Shown here one piece after another: positions 10,269 through 21,845 of a stretch of DNA of 31,043 bases. This stretch comes from Selaginella moellendorffii (lineage: Eukaryota; Streptophyta; Lycopodiopsida; Selaginellales; Selaginellaceae): NCBI RefSeq assembly GCF_000143415.4, contig NW_003314293.1, positions 1,104,381 to 1,135,423 of the forward strand, in the 5' to 3' direction. The first letter of the stretch is position 1. Each line of letters starts with the position of its first letter. The notes beneath the pieces are model-generated. The model saw only the letters and a list, made by a program, of their open reading frames with translations, did not search any database and was not told where the DNA came from. The translations under genes were made by a program, and so were the position numbers.

Positions 10269-10445
10269 ATCACTTTTGTTGTTTGGATCTATATTTATAT
10301 TTATATTTTATTGATCGAATTTACTTGGAAATATAAATTAAATCAAAATTTGAAAAAAGAAAAGATGTTGGTTCAGGACGAACCAATGTTTTCCTTGTGT
10401 TTGAGAACTTGTGAGCTCATGAGCTCAAAACCTACCCGGGCTCCT
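9469..10445 (+). mobile_element. Truncated right end of a related transposon copy
   Basis: The transposase 3' fragment is followed by about 175 bases of AT-rich DNA and the family terminus GAGCTCATGAGCTCAAAACC TACCCGGGCTCC (two parts) ending at 10445. It contains a palindrome GTTGGTTCAGGACGAACCAA (10366-10385) inside a block of roughly 84 bases that the left copy lacks. The internal 5' part of this copy is missing. Confidence 0.65.
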
Positions 10446-10639
10446 AAAGGGTTGGGACTCAAATCCAACTTCCATAAATGACATCTACAGATTCGACATC
10501 CCTATAGAGAGTTAGGTTAAGTTGACTACACTTGGTCAACTTAGCTAACCCATTCTAATTAGCTTACCTTCAGTGCACCTTCGGGTCCCAATATATGACA
10601 TTGTTAAATTTCACAAATGGATGCTTTAATTGAATTTTG
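10446..10639. other. No feature recognised
   Basis: AT-rich DNA between the transposon end and the chromovirus relic. I see no gene or clear repeat in it. Confidence 0.5.
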
Positions 10640-12326
10640 CATAAGTAAATAGAGTTTTATTTTGCAAAAATTCCTCCACTAAATCTCATGCGTTTGCTAG
10701 GTTCTCCTTTGATTCCCATGTTACTTTGCAATGTGGAAATCCTTTTCACTTCACATGAAAATCCCTCACCTCGTGTCTTTGTTTCTTGCTCTTACGCATA
10801 TTAAGGATGGCCTTGACTTCATATTCCTCTTTCCCTTGGATAACCTTGGGTAAATGTTTTACTTAGTCCTTGCAAAATGGATCCTTAAAATATGGCTTAA
10901 GTAAGTTCATATGGAACATAGGGTGCATCTTCCCCATCTCCCAAGGAAGTTAAAGGTAGTAAACCACTTTACCAATTCAAGCCTCAATCTTATAAGGCCC
11001 CATGAATTTGCTTAAGGAACTCAAGATCAATTCATTTCCAGGAATGCATTTTATCTTCAACTGGTCAACTTCTGACTGATCCCACTTGATAACCTTAGGT
11101 TATTGGTGTTCAGCCACATCTTGTCCCCAGGTTGGAACTCTACGTTGGCCGGACTGATTATATGATCACTCACTAGCCAATCCTCAAATAAAGAGGTTAT
11201 GCTGCTCTTGCTCATAATCACCATTCATAGTTCAAAGGTGGCAGACACCATAAGATGTACATCCTTTGCTAGAGTACCATGCTGAAGACTCTGAGACCAA
11301 GCTGCAACTGAGGGGAGATCCTCCATATAAAGTCCACGCTTGAAAAGAAATGATATCGTTGGAAAAGCCTCCACTTGGAAGATTGACAACTCTTGAAGTT
11401 GGCCATCACTCTAATCAAACTAAGTGCTTGTTGTGATGATAGTGTTGCACTTGAACAAATTGAACTTGGACTATGATGGATCTTTGATCAACTCAAGGAA
11501 GATGACTGTCAGCGAGTGGGGAAAGTGTGTTGAGGAAGAGAATATTGGCTTGGAGGATATCAATTGGATCTGAGACAGGCCTGGAGGCTGTCCTTGAAGC
11601 TTTCCCAACAAAGAGTGTCCACAGGCATTATAGAGACAAGAAGTCTGTTGACCATTACTAATCTCCATCATGTTGATGACTAGTTTGTGATGTCTCGAAC
11701 CTGATCATGCCAAACTTGTCCAAGGATTTGGGAGTCCTTCCAAGGTGTGGAGCTGAAATTCTGGTAGAAGAGATTCCACCCTATTGATGTAAACTCAAAC
11801 ACTGCAGCAAATGCTTGCAAGGACAATAGTGTGGTTCACAAACATCTTCAAGATTAGAGTTATGCTTCCAGAGACCTAAATACCTACTCTTGTGGCTGCA
11901 TCCAAAGAGATCACATTGCTCCCAGATCTGGAATTGACGAGAACGTTGATGATGGGAGAACCATTGCCAAAGTCTACGGGTGCAAACAATGCACCTGGAT
12001 TAGAAGAGGAGGCTATGTCAATGATGTGCACATCTTGTGGGAGAGAGGCCATGGCTCTAGTAGACCTCACAAAGTCCTCCAGACGCTGTCCAAAGTTAGG
12101 AATTATGCATAAAAGCTTGCACAACGAAAAGGTGACAAACGTCTCCATCAACTATTAAAGTGCACTCTCAGGGACTTGGGAACTGCTAGAAAAATGTAGA
12201 GGATATCCAGGAAGGAGAGATGTGAATGGGAGCTTGTTTTGGTGCTGGATCAGTGGTTGCCAAAGGAGATGGATTATCATCAATTTCATTTTGAGCGGCT
12301 TTCTTCTTTTGTGCTCTTGTGGCCAT
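10640..12326 (-). pseudogene. Ty3/gypsy chromovirus Gag-Pol relic with chromodomain
   Basis: Minus-strand reading shows, in order, a Gag-like start (ATG at 12326-12324, MATRAQKKKAAQNEIDD), a retropepsin remnant at 12151-11876 (INVLVNSRSGSNVISLDAAT, where the catalytic DSG has decayed to NSR), and after unreadable sequence the integrase C-terminus near 11160-10900 (VEFQPGDKMWLN; SKFMGPYKIEA; MHPMFHMNLLKPYF). It ends with a chromodomain at about 10830-10655: EEYEVKAIL, FHVK-stop-KGFP, TWESKENLANA. The TGA in the chromodomain replaces the Trp of the usual VKWKG. RT and RNase H are missing or too degraded between 11160 and 11876. Chromodomains of this type are typical of plant chromoviruses. Confidence 0.7.
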
Positions 12327-13217
12327 CAATCAGCTCAGTGACAGCCAGGTTTAGGAGTTCTTCTAGGATTTCTCTCATCAGTCGATACGACACTTGACAG
12401 TCTCTACTGTCTAGTGCACTCTTAGATTGCAGATGATACAATCTGCATTTGGATCACGTTGAGGGACTCCATCCTGTTGCACCATTAGAGTTTTGCTAAT
12501 GAAGCTTCTCCACAAGCTTCACTCCTGCAACTTCAACTCAAAATATTTTCTGATTCACATGTCTAATCTTCTTGATCTCAGGCTCGTTGGAAGCCCTCAC
12601 TAAGCTCTTCAACCTTCCTGAAATCTTCATCTCTGAAATTCTCACTGCATGCAAGATAATTGATGAAAACTTCTCAGCTCCAAAACCACTTGAACTTCAT
12701 CAACTTCAGCTGCATGCTACTTCACTTCCTTTTGCACTTCCTCCAACTCACAAACCACAGAAATCTCTGAAAAACAAGGGAAAAATGCAAAGTGAGTCAA
12801 CCTGCTTAGTTGACAAGAACCATAACCCCTGGATACATGGACCAAGGGTAGTGGAGCAGAATTTGAGTTTTAGGGCCTTAAGCCATTGAATGAAGGGACA
12901 AAGTTAGACTCCCATACCAAGAAGTGAAGGAACTTGAGCACATAATAACTATCAACTATACAACTCGAGTAAAAGGACAAGAGTATGGTATGACATTGGA
13001 ACACTCATAGGAGCATCCAGCAACCTAATGCTAAGACCAATATGTAAAACAGAGCTAAATGGAATTTGATGCAATTTTAGTATACTAATGGTCTAACATG
13101 AAAATATAGGTACTCCACTAGCTAATATAGTATTAAACTTGGGCTTAGACTTAAACCGGACATAAAACAAGGACAAACAAGCAAATAAAAAGTTATATTA
13201 TGCCTCAAGTTAGTTGG
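12327..13217. other. No gene recognised; untranslated or flanking retroelement DNA
   Basis: A 105-codon open frame at 12572-12889 has no domain I recognise. The part from about 13035 to 13217 is similar to 17205-17345 and more weakly to 17860-18000, so it belongs to an older dispersed repeat. No primer-binding site could be identified upstream of the Gag start. Confidence 0.45.
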
Positions 13218-14777
13218 TGTGAGACACAAATCCGAGAGCCCCAAAGTGCAGCCAAAAGGGTACTTCGTGGTAATGACTGAAGCAGAAGCTAAAAAAGTGT
13301 AACATGTTTGGACTAAGCTCCAATTTGAAAAGTCGAGAGTGAGAGTGGAACTCCCAATGAAGTACTCAAAGAACGAGCATAAAGCGAGCAATAAATGAAT
13401 GAGTCTTAAAAAAGGGACACAAGAAGGACTGACATATGGCAAGTGTCATAACACATAGAAGTGTTAGGAATGAGTCCAAGAAGGAGTTCAAGATAGAGTC
13501 CGAGATGGAGTCCAAGAAGGAGTCCGAGAAGGAGTGTGAAATAGAGTCCAAGATGGAGTTCGAGATGGAGTCCAAGATGGAGTCTGAGATGGACCCGAGA
13601 TAGAGTCCGAGATGGAGTCCGAGAAGGACCTGAGATGGAGTCCAAGGTCAAAACCAAGACCGAGACCAAGACTGAGATCGAGACCGAGACTGAGATCGAG
13701 ACTAAGACCGAGACCGAGTTCGAGTCCGAGTTCAAATTCGAGTCCGAGTCCAAGTTCAAGTTTGAGTGCAAGTCTGAGTCTAAGTCTGAGTCTGAGTCCG
13801 AGGGTGAAAGCCCAAAGCGTTCATCTCCCAGACCCTGAGGGGTTTGGTGAGCTCCAAAAGTATAGTAGGGGGAGGACTCCAGTGGAGCTAGTTTGGTCAG
13901 GAAAGGCCAGTGTGACCAAGGAAGGCTATACTCATGTAGTGGGTAATGATATAACCACTGAGGAGTTCAAGGCTAGAGTGAACATGGATGGACAAGTGGG
14001 GTAACTTAGTGAAGTGTTCACCAGCTGGCTCTAGCTCCCCCAAGAGATCGAATAGTTGATGCACTCAATACAAGTGTGGGTGGCACTACCTACTTGGATA
14101 CCTGGTGTGGCTCATTAGAACCTCGCTCTACCCACATTGCTAAGGGACAATAAGCGGAAGGTGGGGAGAGTACCCACGAGGCTCGTGTAGGGCCACGATG
14201 TTTCAAAATAGCATTCCAAAGTCCCGAACTGAGGAAAGGAAGAGGAGTAAACCTTTTGTGTAGTGGTTAAAAATATGGTCACATGGTGAGGAAGTCCCAA
14301 AGGTCACTAGGACTTTGTGGTCAGGCCTTCAGGCCTTGACCTAGTAGTAGTGTTGGTGAGCATGGTTGTAGATAGGGACTTGGTGGGAACTGAAGAAAGG
14401 ACATTGAGGAAGGATGTTCCCCATGTCTTCAAGCATCCTAAGGATGTTAAGGTGTGGTCATAGGATGACCACTCTTGCATAAATGGCCCAATCTGTGATG
14501 TAAATGGTCTTGGACCATTGGTGTGACAAAGTTGAATGGGTATAGCCTTAGTGTAACAGGTTGATATGTCGACGGTACTTTTGGGTGTTGGTTACAAGGT
14601 TGAATACATGGAGTACTTGGACTAAGTGCAAAGGCTGAGTGGCATAAATGCCATTCTCGGGGCTAGTATGTCCCCAAGTTGTGAATTAGACTTATGGAGA
14701 TCATTAGTGAAACTCCTCCATGTAGTCAAAGGTATGATTAAGTGATTAAAGTAGAATGGAAAATTTAATTGTTTACA
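13218..14777 (-). mobile_element. Solo LTR, older copy, reverse orientation to the one at 26251
   Basis: It begins TGTGAGACACAAA and ends TTGTTTACA, matching the reverse complement of the 26251-28144 insertion at both ends and throughout. Flanking 5-mers gttgg (13213-13217) and gtcgg (14778-14782) form a target duplication with one transition. No internal retroelement genes adjoin it. It is 1,560 bases against 1,894 for the younger copy, mainly because its internal satellite is shorter. Many differences from the younger copy look like C-to-T or G-to-A changes. Confidence 0.8.
13470..13805. repeat. Satellite within the solo LTR (gagtccgagatg units)
   Basis: Tandem variants of a 12-base unit gagtccgagatg followed by hexamers such as gagacc and gagtcc, decayed by substitutions. 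It is the reverse-complement counterpart of the longer array at 27255-27910. Open frames across it (e.g. 13406-13771, 13612-14004) are by-products of the periodicity. Confidence 0.8.
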
Positions 14778-16327
14778 GTCGGCCATGTTTGACCTACCCA
14801 CTATCCCTACTATATATTTGGAACCCCTTCCAACCCCCCTAGAGGAACACATACTTTGGGTTTTCACCCCAGTCCCAGGAGTTACTTTTTAGGACAATCA
14901 TAAAACTTTATTAAATATAGAATGGTGTTAGATTGTGAATTTGGATATGGGAAGAACACCATTGTATTCAAGACAATTTCTACATTTTGTAGATATGCCT
15001 CACTAGCAAATTTAAACATTTTCTATAAATTGTCAATAGGACCGAATGGAATAAATACATGAAGATCTTAACCCCAAAAGCTCATTAGAGAACTGGATGG
15101 AAATTGTCTAGTTGAAGGAGTGATTTTGGAATATGCAGAGTATATAGTAGAAATCATACTCATATTTTTGAGTATATAGTAGAAATCTTTTGTTTGTTTC
15201 ATAATATAAATCTATTTTTTCTTCCTTCTTTTTCTATTTTGTGGGAATGTAAATATAATATAGTGGTTTTCACTTTATACTCTATGGTAACATATCATAG
15301 GATAACCACAAATTGAAACCCAATCCTTAGACATATGTGCTAAAGGGAATAGAGTAGGATGGGCCACTAAAAAACTCTATATATTGCAAAACTTTTAACT
15401 AATTAAAAAAAACAGTGCACTTTTGTTTATAAGCCTTATCCCTTTATATTTTAACTTAAATATACTAGATTTTTCATTTGTTTGTAGCAATTGTCTTGGC
15501 CTATTCAAAATCATATATTAAAGTCTTGTTTCCAAGATCTTTACCACCTTATGCTTGATAGTTCAATTATTGTCATTCAAGTGTAGAGATTTAAACAAGT
15601 TGATTTTGAAATTCTCCATTGGCAACATTCTCATAAGGCATCATGAGTGAGAAAAGCTTGGTTATAAATTTGGCACCTTTGAGGATGCATGCTATTACAA
15701 CCATGACTTGAGAATAATCTAAAAAAACATATAGTAAAGGTTATTTAGTAAATTTTTTTTTTTTTTTGAGACTCTTATGGTACAAAAGGAGGATTTTATA
15801 TTGCCTAAAGGTATTTAGTTACAATTGCTATTATAACAAAATTCCATTGTCCTTAGAGATTGAAGAGGATTCTAATTGCTTAAGTGTAGCTACTTTATTT
15901 GCCTCTACTTTTTTCTTCATCTTTTTATTCTATTTTTCTAATTTGTGAATTTCTTTTCACAAATTCTCAATCTCAATATCTTAAGCTATATGTTGTGGTA
16001 TAGCATCTAGCCCAAGCTCTTCCTCTTTTCACTCAGCCTTAGCCTCTTTTATAGCATAGAGTTTCCTCTTCTTGATTTATTATTGATTTATTATAAATTG
16101 ATTTATTTAAACTAGATGTTTTAGTGTTTCAGCATAATTTTGTTTTGCCATCTCATCAGTTATATACATACCTCTATCAATAAATAAACATGCATACAAC
16201 ATTCTTAACAAATAGTGCAATCTAACTAATCATATATAGATCAATTTGGATCTTTGAAAATCTTTGTGTATGCAATTGGATTGGAACCACTAAGACAATT
16301 CCTTTAATACTAAATATAGTGCAATAT
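14778..16327. other. AT-rich non-coding DNA
   Basis: No gene recognised; the longest frame (15766-15948) is a 60-codon AT-rich open stretch without features. The 5-bp site gatat at 14944-14948 is the unoccupied insertion site of the solo LTR found in the right copy. A 15-base T run lies near 15752-15766. Confidence 0.6.
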
Positions 16328-17101
16328 TGTAGCACATATGATCATAGGATGAGATTTGGATATACTGTCATTGTGAATCTTTGGAACGTTAGGGGATATA
16401 TGGGGATAAAATAGCCACTAAAGGCTCTCTCATCGAGCAATTGCCCCTTTTCCAGTTAGTTTAAGGGGAGAGAGATAAAGTGCGTTACATGTGGTATTGG
16501 AGCAAATGGCATGGGTTCGATTCCTATTAATTAGTGGTTACTTAAAAATATAATATACCCTTGAGCAAGGTATATTCCTACCCCTAAATTTGAAATCGTA
16601 CGTATACCCTTGAGCAAGGTATATTCCTACCCCTAAATTTGAAATCGTACGTATTGAGCATCCATGCATACGTCTTTCCTTTTGTTTGTGTGGAGTATCC
16701 ACGGATGAAGGTATCCATCGTGGGATTGTAGTATGAGTGGATGGCTAGTTGCCTCACATGGAATAGCTATCCACCGTGGGACTATAGTACGAGTGGATGA
16801 TTAGTTGCCTCACATGGAATAGCTGGTTTATACAATGAAAGAATTAGTAAATTGAATGCGGAAATGGAGGTGCTAGTTTCAGTAGGGGTTGCTAGTCAAT
16901 AGTCAATGAGGATATTGACATCTCTAAAGGGGGGGTAAGAGTAGTGCATGTGATTATGAAATGAGATTTAGATATACTGTCACCGTAGATCCTTGAACCC
17001 TTAGGGGATAAATGGGGATAAAATAGCCACTAAGGGCTCTCTCATTAAGCAATTGCCCCTTTTCCAGTTGGCTTAAGGGGAGAGAGATAAGGTGCGCTAC
17101 A
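16328..17101. mobile_element. TRIM (terminal-repeat retrotransposon in miniature), complete
   Basis: Two direct repeats of exactly 162 bases (16328-16489 and 16940-17101) bound a 450-base interior. The left repeat starts TGTAGCAC and both end with a CTACA/TTACA sequence. Directly after the left repeat is TGGTATTGGAGC (16492-16503), close to the TGGTATCAGAGC primer-binding site for initiator Met-tRNA. A purine run AAAGGGGGGG lies just before the right repeat. The 5-mer aatat flanks both sides (16323-16327, 17102-17106) as a target duplication. There is no coding capacity, so it is non-autonomous. The LTRs differ at about 25 positions by hand count, mostly transitions, so the insertion is old. 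Confidence 0.85.
16554..16651 (+). repeat. Two 49-bp tandem repeats inside the TRIM
   Basis: Two identical 49-base units, 16554-16602 and 16603-16651, each starting tatacccttgagcaaggtat. Further inside, about 16702-16823 holds a second, imperfect duplication of about 60 bases with tgcctcacatggaatagct in each unit. Confidence 0.9.
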
Positions 17102-18232
17102 AATATGCTTTGATTTCAACTCTAAATTCATATGTACTATAAAACAAAGGTTTAGTATACACTTAAAATCCCTTGTAAGCACTAGCTCTCTATATCCAAC
17201 TTTTGTATGCAAAACAGTGTCAAAAAGTGTTTGACACAATTTTGGCATACTGACAGTCTAAGGTAGGTACCCCATTGACTAGAGCAACATGGAACTTAGG
17301 CTTAAACCTAAATAAGACGCAGAATAAAACTTTGTATGAGCCAAATTAATGTTTTAAATGGTTGGTTATATTTACAACTATATACATTTGGAACCACACT
17401 TACAACTAAGTTAAGTATATTGCTTACAAACTAGTCTATTTGTTATAGCAAACCCAAAGGAGGTTGTTTATTACCCATAGTAATATAGTAATAACTCATA
17501 GTAACTATTGATAGGCTAATATTGTGAACTTAAAGTGTAACTTTAAGTTTCAACCATAAGTTAATATATTAATTAGAAGTAATAGATTCCAAAATAATCC
17601 TTGAATTTTTAAAAACGAATTTTATTATTTACATTTACTATATAATTTTTGTGACTGGCCATTCCACTCAGGTATTTCTGAGTGTACAAATGGTACATTT
17701 TGAAATCCATCTCATATGAGTCTAAGAAAAAAATTATACAATATGGCATAAATTAGTAACATACAATGCAATAGCAATAAAAAGTTACCTAATCTTACTA
17801 GATAATACTCAGCTAATTATCATAAAATAATCACAAAAGCACATACAAATGAAGTTTAATTTCAGCAACATATAATACTCCACCAATTAATATGTACCCA
17901 AACCAAAGTCTTGGGTTTAGACCAACCAGTGGGAACCCAAATAATTACACAAAACACAACAGTGAGAACCCAAGTAGTTACACAAAACATAACCAGTTGA
18001 CCATACCTCCAACTTACCCACCATCCTTACTATATATTTAGAAACTATAGCCTTTAATAAACTGATGGCATAACACAATCTTCAAGACACTAAAGAAAAA
18101 GAAAGCTTTTAACATAAACAATAAGAAATTAAAGACACCTTTGTCCAGCATGCCTGAAGGAGAAGAAGTGAAATCAATCAAGTTACTCTTTAACTTGTAA
18201 TAACACTAGATTACCTGTTTACAGTTGCCAGT
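17102..18232. other. AT-rich non-coding DNA with diverged repeats
   Basis: No gene recognised. Segments 17205-17410 and 17860-18060 resemble each other and the pieces on either side of the solo LTR (13035-13217 plus 14778-14830), sharing patterns such as ccttactatatatttagaaa. They look like copies of one old non-coding repeat, perhaps LTR remnants. The 3' untranslated region of the CRN gene would lie just below 18233. Confidence 0.5.
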
Positions 18233-20982
18233 TTATACATCCAACTCCATTCCTTCCTCATCACCCCAGTAGTCTTCCGGTTCAGTGAAGGCTACATCGA
18301 AATCTCTTTTCCTCCTAGGCCTGTCCATGAGAGAGTGATGCAAGTCCAATGCCAGCACTTTACCAACTGCACGTCCCAAGGAGTTGGGCTCTCCAACTTT
18401 CAAACCCTTGTACACGCCTAGAAATTTTACCAAACTGTCAAAACAAGTTAGCAACAATCACACTACACAGATGAAGACCACTTACTCCTGAGAAAACAAT
18501 TGTTTTGCGTTGCCAGCATGAATGATGATCTTGAGCTGGGGACCAACACCGCCTGCAGCAGGAATCACCTCAACAGCAGGAGGCATACGCTCCTTCTTGA
18601 AGACTGCTGGATACACTACCATCAACCTGATAATGCCGTTCTTCCACCAGCGGTTACCAACCTCCTCCTTGAACTCTGCCCTCAGTTTTGCTGCCTTGCG
18701 AGACCTGAATATGAACTCAGGGTTCGTCGTCGACACGCCCTGCTCGAACTTCTTCTTGTCAAGAAAGTTCAGGAGTCTGAACTGTGCAAAGAGGATCAGC
18801 TCCTTGTTGTCTTCCGTCTTCAGTGGGATCACCAGATCTGGACCTGCTAGGAATTCCGGGTGGAGAACCTTTGCTGTTCCCACCCCACCAGCGAGGTAGC
18901 TCGTCATTCCCTTGGTACTACACACCAGTCGAAGGCTGTCTGCTGACCACAACCTCAGCTGCTGGCAGAAGATGTCTGGTAAAGCAGTCGCGCCCTCAAA
19001 GATAGGATGATTACTGAACTTGCCAGCCGAAAGAAAACTGCAAAGAGCATCTGCTGCAGCTATCTCGAGGTTGAATCCTGCCGATGGTGAATTGAGACGA
19101 TTCATTATGTGAAGAAGGGCGTTGTCCTCACGGAAATAGTACTCAAGCGCTTCCAACACGAGTGGTTCCTCGATCGTTCCTTCCAGCCCGAACTCTCCCT
19201 TATCCACATCAACAGCATCCAAATAAGCTAGCCCATGGTGAATCAGCTCGACTTCCTCTTTCCTGGTGCAGTAGTACTTTCCAACATATTGGATTGTCAG
19301 ACATATCATCCGGCACAATTGGATCAGCTCCACACCGTGAATCTGGACCTGGATGCGCTTCAAAACCGTGACGTAAGATCCTTCCCAGTCCTCCTTCGTG
19401 AGCATCGATCGGACACTCTTAAGCGACTCATTGAGAGAGCGTTGCTTTTCCAGAAAATCCTCAAGAACCAGAGCCAGTGGTCTGTATCTCCCTACGAACC
19501 TCTGGAGCAACTCTTCATCAACAGTGTCGTCGACAGCGACAAAATTCTTCATGTACTTGTACATGTCGCCCGTGTCTCGAAACTTGCCGAAGGAACAGAA
19601 AGCAGGACCCCGTAACAGCTGTTTGGCAATTGCCGGCGAGAAAACCTCCGTTTCCTTGTATCCGGCCAAACAAGTAGCCGAGAGCAGCAGCTTGGCAGTC
19701 ACACCTCTGGAAGGCCGGCTAAGTGCCTCATACACTTGATGGAACGAACTCCTCGTCCCAGTCCCTCCGCCAAAAGGCTTAAACTGATCTTTGTGCAACT
19801 CGAAGAGCGCCTGCGCTTCATCCAACACAACGACTACATCAGTAGCCATCCCTATAACCTGCTGCCACTGCTCATTGATCTCTTCCTCTAAGGTTTCCTG
19901 CCTTCTCACTACACCTAGAGCTTCCAACTTGACGAGCAAAGACCCCGTTAAATCCCTGCAAATATCCACCTGCACAAACTGACTTCCCAGAAGCTGGAGT
20001 AGCAACCATTCCCGTGCCGAGAACTTCACCTCAAGACAACGCTTAAGTAGAAATAACCGAGCTAAAACTGAAGCTCGTACTACCGACTGAGCTAGAGCAG
20101 CTCGAACGTCATATGCCACGCCTTCCAGAACCAAGCTGCGCAATAATGTTAAGTCCTCAAACCCAAAGTTACCCTGCATGTCAGCTACGAAGTAAAGCCC
20201 AATTCTCGAACAGAGAAGCTCCAGCAACGTCCTTGTTTTCCCTGAACCCGATGTGCCCACCACAGAAACCACCGGACCTTTACTGTCTAGCATCTTGCCC
20301 AGATCACCAGACTGCGTCAGAAAGCTTGTTCCCAAGCCCGCTAAAAGTAGGCTGGGCTTCCCCTTCACTGTGGGCACAGCTCCAAGCTGCTTGATAGACT
20401 CCCGGGCCTTTTGGATAAAAGCGTCTACGCGGGGGAGAGCCTCGATTAATACTTCACCAGCAGTTGGAATTTCTTGAGCTGCACAAGACAAAAGCACAAG
20501 CTTAGAACGGAGAAAAAAAAACGGCAGAAACAAAATGAGCATGCATGGTGGCGGGGAAAATCAGAAACTAAGAACACATACAATGGGTAAAATACAAAAT
20601 AATGGAAGTGCAACCTCGAGTCTAAAATGGGATTGCAACGCCTGGCTTTTGCGATCGGCAAAATGCAACGAAACAAAGACGCACACTTGGGGCTTTTGCG
20701 GCAGAGCTGTAGATGATGAGGAAAGCAGCTGGATTGGGGCAAGGCTAGTAGGAGTGAATAGATCGCGCATAGCGAAAAAGTACCATTAGATTTGAGCAGG
20801 AGAAGCTCCTTCTCCCGCAGCTGCTCCTCCTTCTCCCGCAGTTGCCACTTCGCCCCCCACAGACGCTTTCTCTCTTCAGGATCTTTCTCACACTTCAGTT
20901 GCTCTCCCAGCTCTTCGATTTCAGTGCCCACAGCCCGGATGGAACGCTCAAGCTCCTGAAGCGACGCGGAAGAGGACGCCAT
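18233..20982 (-). CDS. Crinkler (CRN)-type P-loop NTPase-nuclease protein
   Basis: Three exons: 20982-20784, 20478-18486 and 18434-18233, with GT-AG introns of 305 and 51 bases. Phases match exactly and give 797 residues. The start ATG has a strong plant context (AAGGATGGCG). Residues 6-65 form a charged coiled coil (LQELERSIRAV; QLREKEEQLREKE) like those heading plant and protist CRN-type proteins. The P-loop NTPase has Walker A GTSGSGKT at 141-148, Walker B VVVVLDEAQ at 281-289 and LLLSATC at 330-336. The C-terminal part resembles the CRN PD-(D/E)XK nuclease: NLEIAAADAL near 536-545, GPDLVI with Asp614, and AQFR at 631-634, where Arg634 stands at the usual catalytic Lys. If intron 2 is retained the protein ends at residue 731. 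In oomycetes and fungi such proteins act as secreted effectors; the role of plant versions is unknown to me. It is the only gene here without stops. Confidence 0.8.
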
Positions 20983-21072
20983 CCTTAGCCGCCAACAGTT
21001 AGGTTAGAGGGTATTCAGCCGCCGCCCGGCACCCGCGTGGCACGATCGGGAGGAGGTTAGGGCTATGTTTAA

Positions 21073-21100
21073 GAAATTTATATTATGAAATTTATATTAT
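21073..21100 (-). promoter_or_regulatory. Possible TATA region of the CRN gene
   Basis: Two adjacent copies of gaaatttatattat (21073-21086, 21087-21100). On the minus strand this reads ATAATATAAATTTC, a TATA-like element about 90 bases upstream of the start codon, with a GC-rich leader in between. Position and composition are suggestive only. Confidence 0.3.
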
Positions 21101-21845
21101 TGTTTTAAATTTATTTAAAACAATTAAATGAGAGTTAAAGATTATATTTTTTAAAGGAAAGTGTTGAGTTATCCATAATAAATTGAAGACGCTTGTTAAT
21201 TTTATTTATATATTCAAAAGTTTTTTTCATTTCATTTAAACATATACTGTGAGTGCTCAGGATATAGAAATAAGTATATTAATTAGGGTTGAAACCCCTC
21301 CTTATATACAATATTGAATAGATTAGATAAAGTCATAAAATAATACTATAATTAGCATTGTGAGGTTTAAGTGTACAATTACGATGCCATGTATTAATAT
21401 TAGTATAGTGAAATTTTGATAGCCGTCAGATTGGTTTCAATTCGAACCACTTACTTCTGTATATAAGCTCGGGTTTTTGGGTTAATTGATATGCATATTT
21501 TCTATATTTCTTTTCCATATTCCATGCACTCACATTGGTGGAGATGTAAGGCATTTTTTATTGTCCCTAAAGAGTGCTTAGATTTGGGATTTTGGTTTAA
21601 ATGTAACTTTTGCATTATTTAGATCTAATTTTTTCCATTTCCTTTTTTTTATTCTTTCCTTTCAGGATTTTAGTTTAGATTTAACTTTTGCATTGTTTAG
21701 ATCCCTTCTAGTTTCTTTTCACTTCTTTTCTTTTGCTCTTTCTTTTTCATTCATCTTCATAGCAAATCAACAGTCTCCTCCTCTTTTTACTCTAGAGTAG
21801 CAGTTGGTGCAATTACTTAATACTATATGATTGCAATTAAACAAC
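21101..21845 (+). other. Non-coding region upstream of the Ty3 relic
   Basis: No gene recognised. A TATA-like tgtatataagc at 21459 and the sequence cactcaca followed by ttggtggaga (21535-21544) could mark the end of a degraded LTR and its primer-binding site, but no second LTR is visible. Two roughly 41-base imperfect direct repeats lie at 21586-21626 and 21664-21705 (both with taacttttgcatt). Confidence 0.35.

Larger units (their letters stand above)
14548..17842 (+). repeat. Left copy of a large direct duplication
   Basis: From 14548 this sequence recurs at 25850-31043, with a constant offset of 11,302 bases before and 13,201 after the LTR insertion in the right copy. By eye I count about nine differences over 3.3 kb, all transitions and no indels. 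The match runs to the right edge of the window, so the true extent is larger. The left boundary falls inside the solo LTR, so the duplication is not a transposition of that element. Confidence 0.9.

Noticed and set aside
13366-14004. Open frames rich in Ser, Arg, Glu and Thr on both strands
   Set aside because: Same cause: decayed satellite inside the older solo LTR.
16490-16530. tRNA gene or SINE promoter (ggttcgattcc resembles a B box)
   Set aside because: No cloverleaf or A box at the right distance; the site lies just inside a TRIM next to its primer-binding site.
18500-20477. Plus-strand open frames opposite the CRN gene
   Set aside because: Shadows of a GC-richer coding exon; the minus strand carries recognisable NTPase motifs and correct splice sites.
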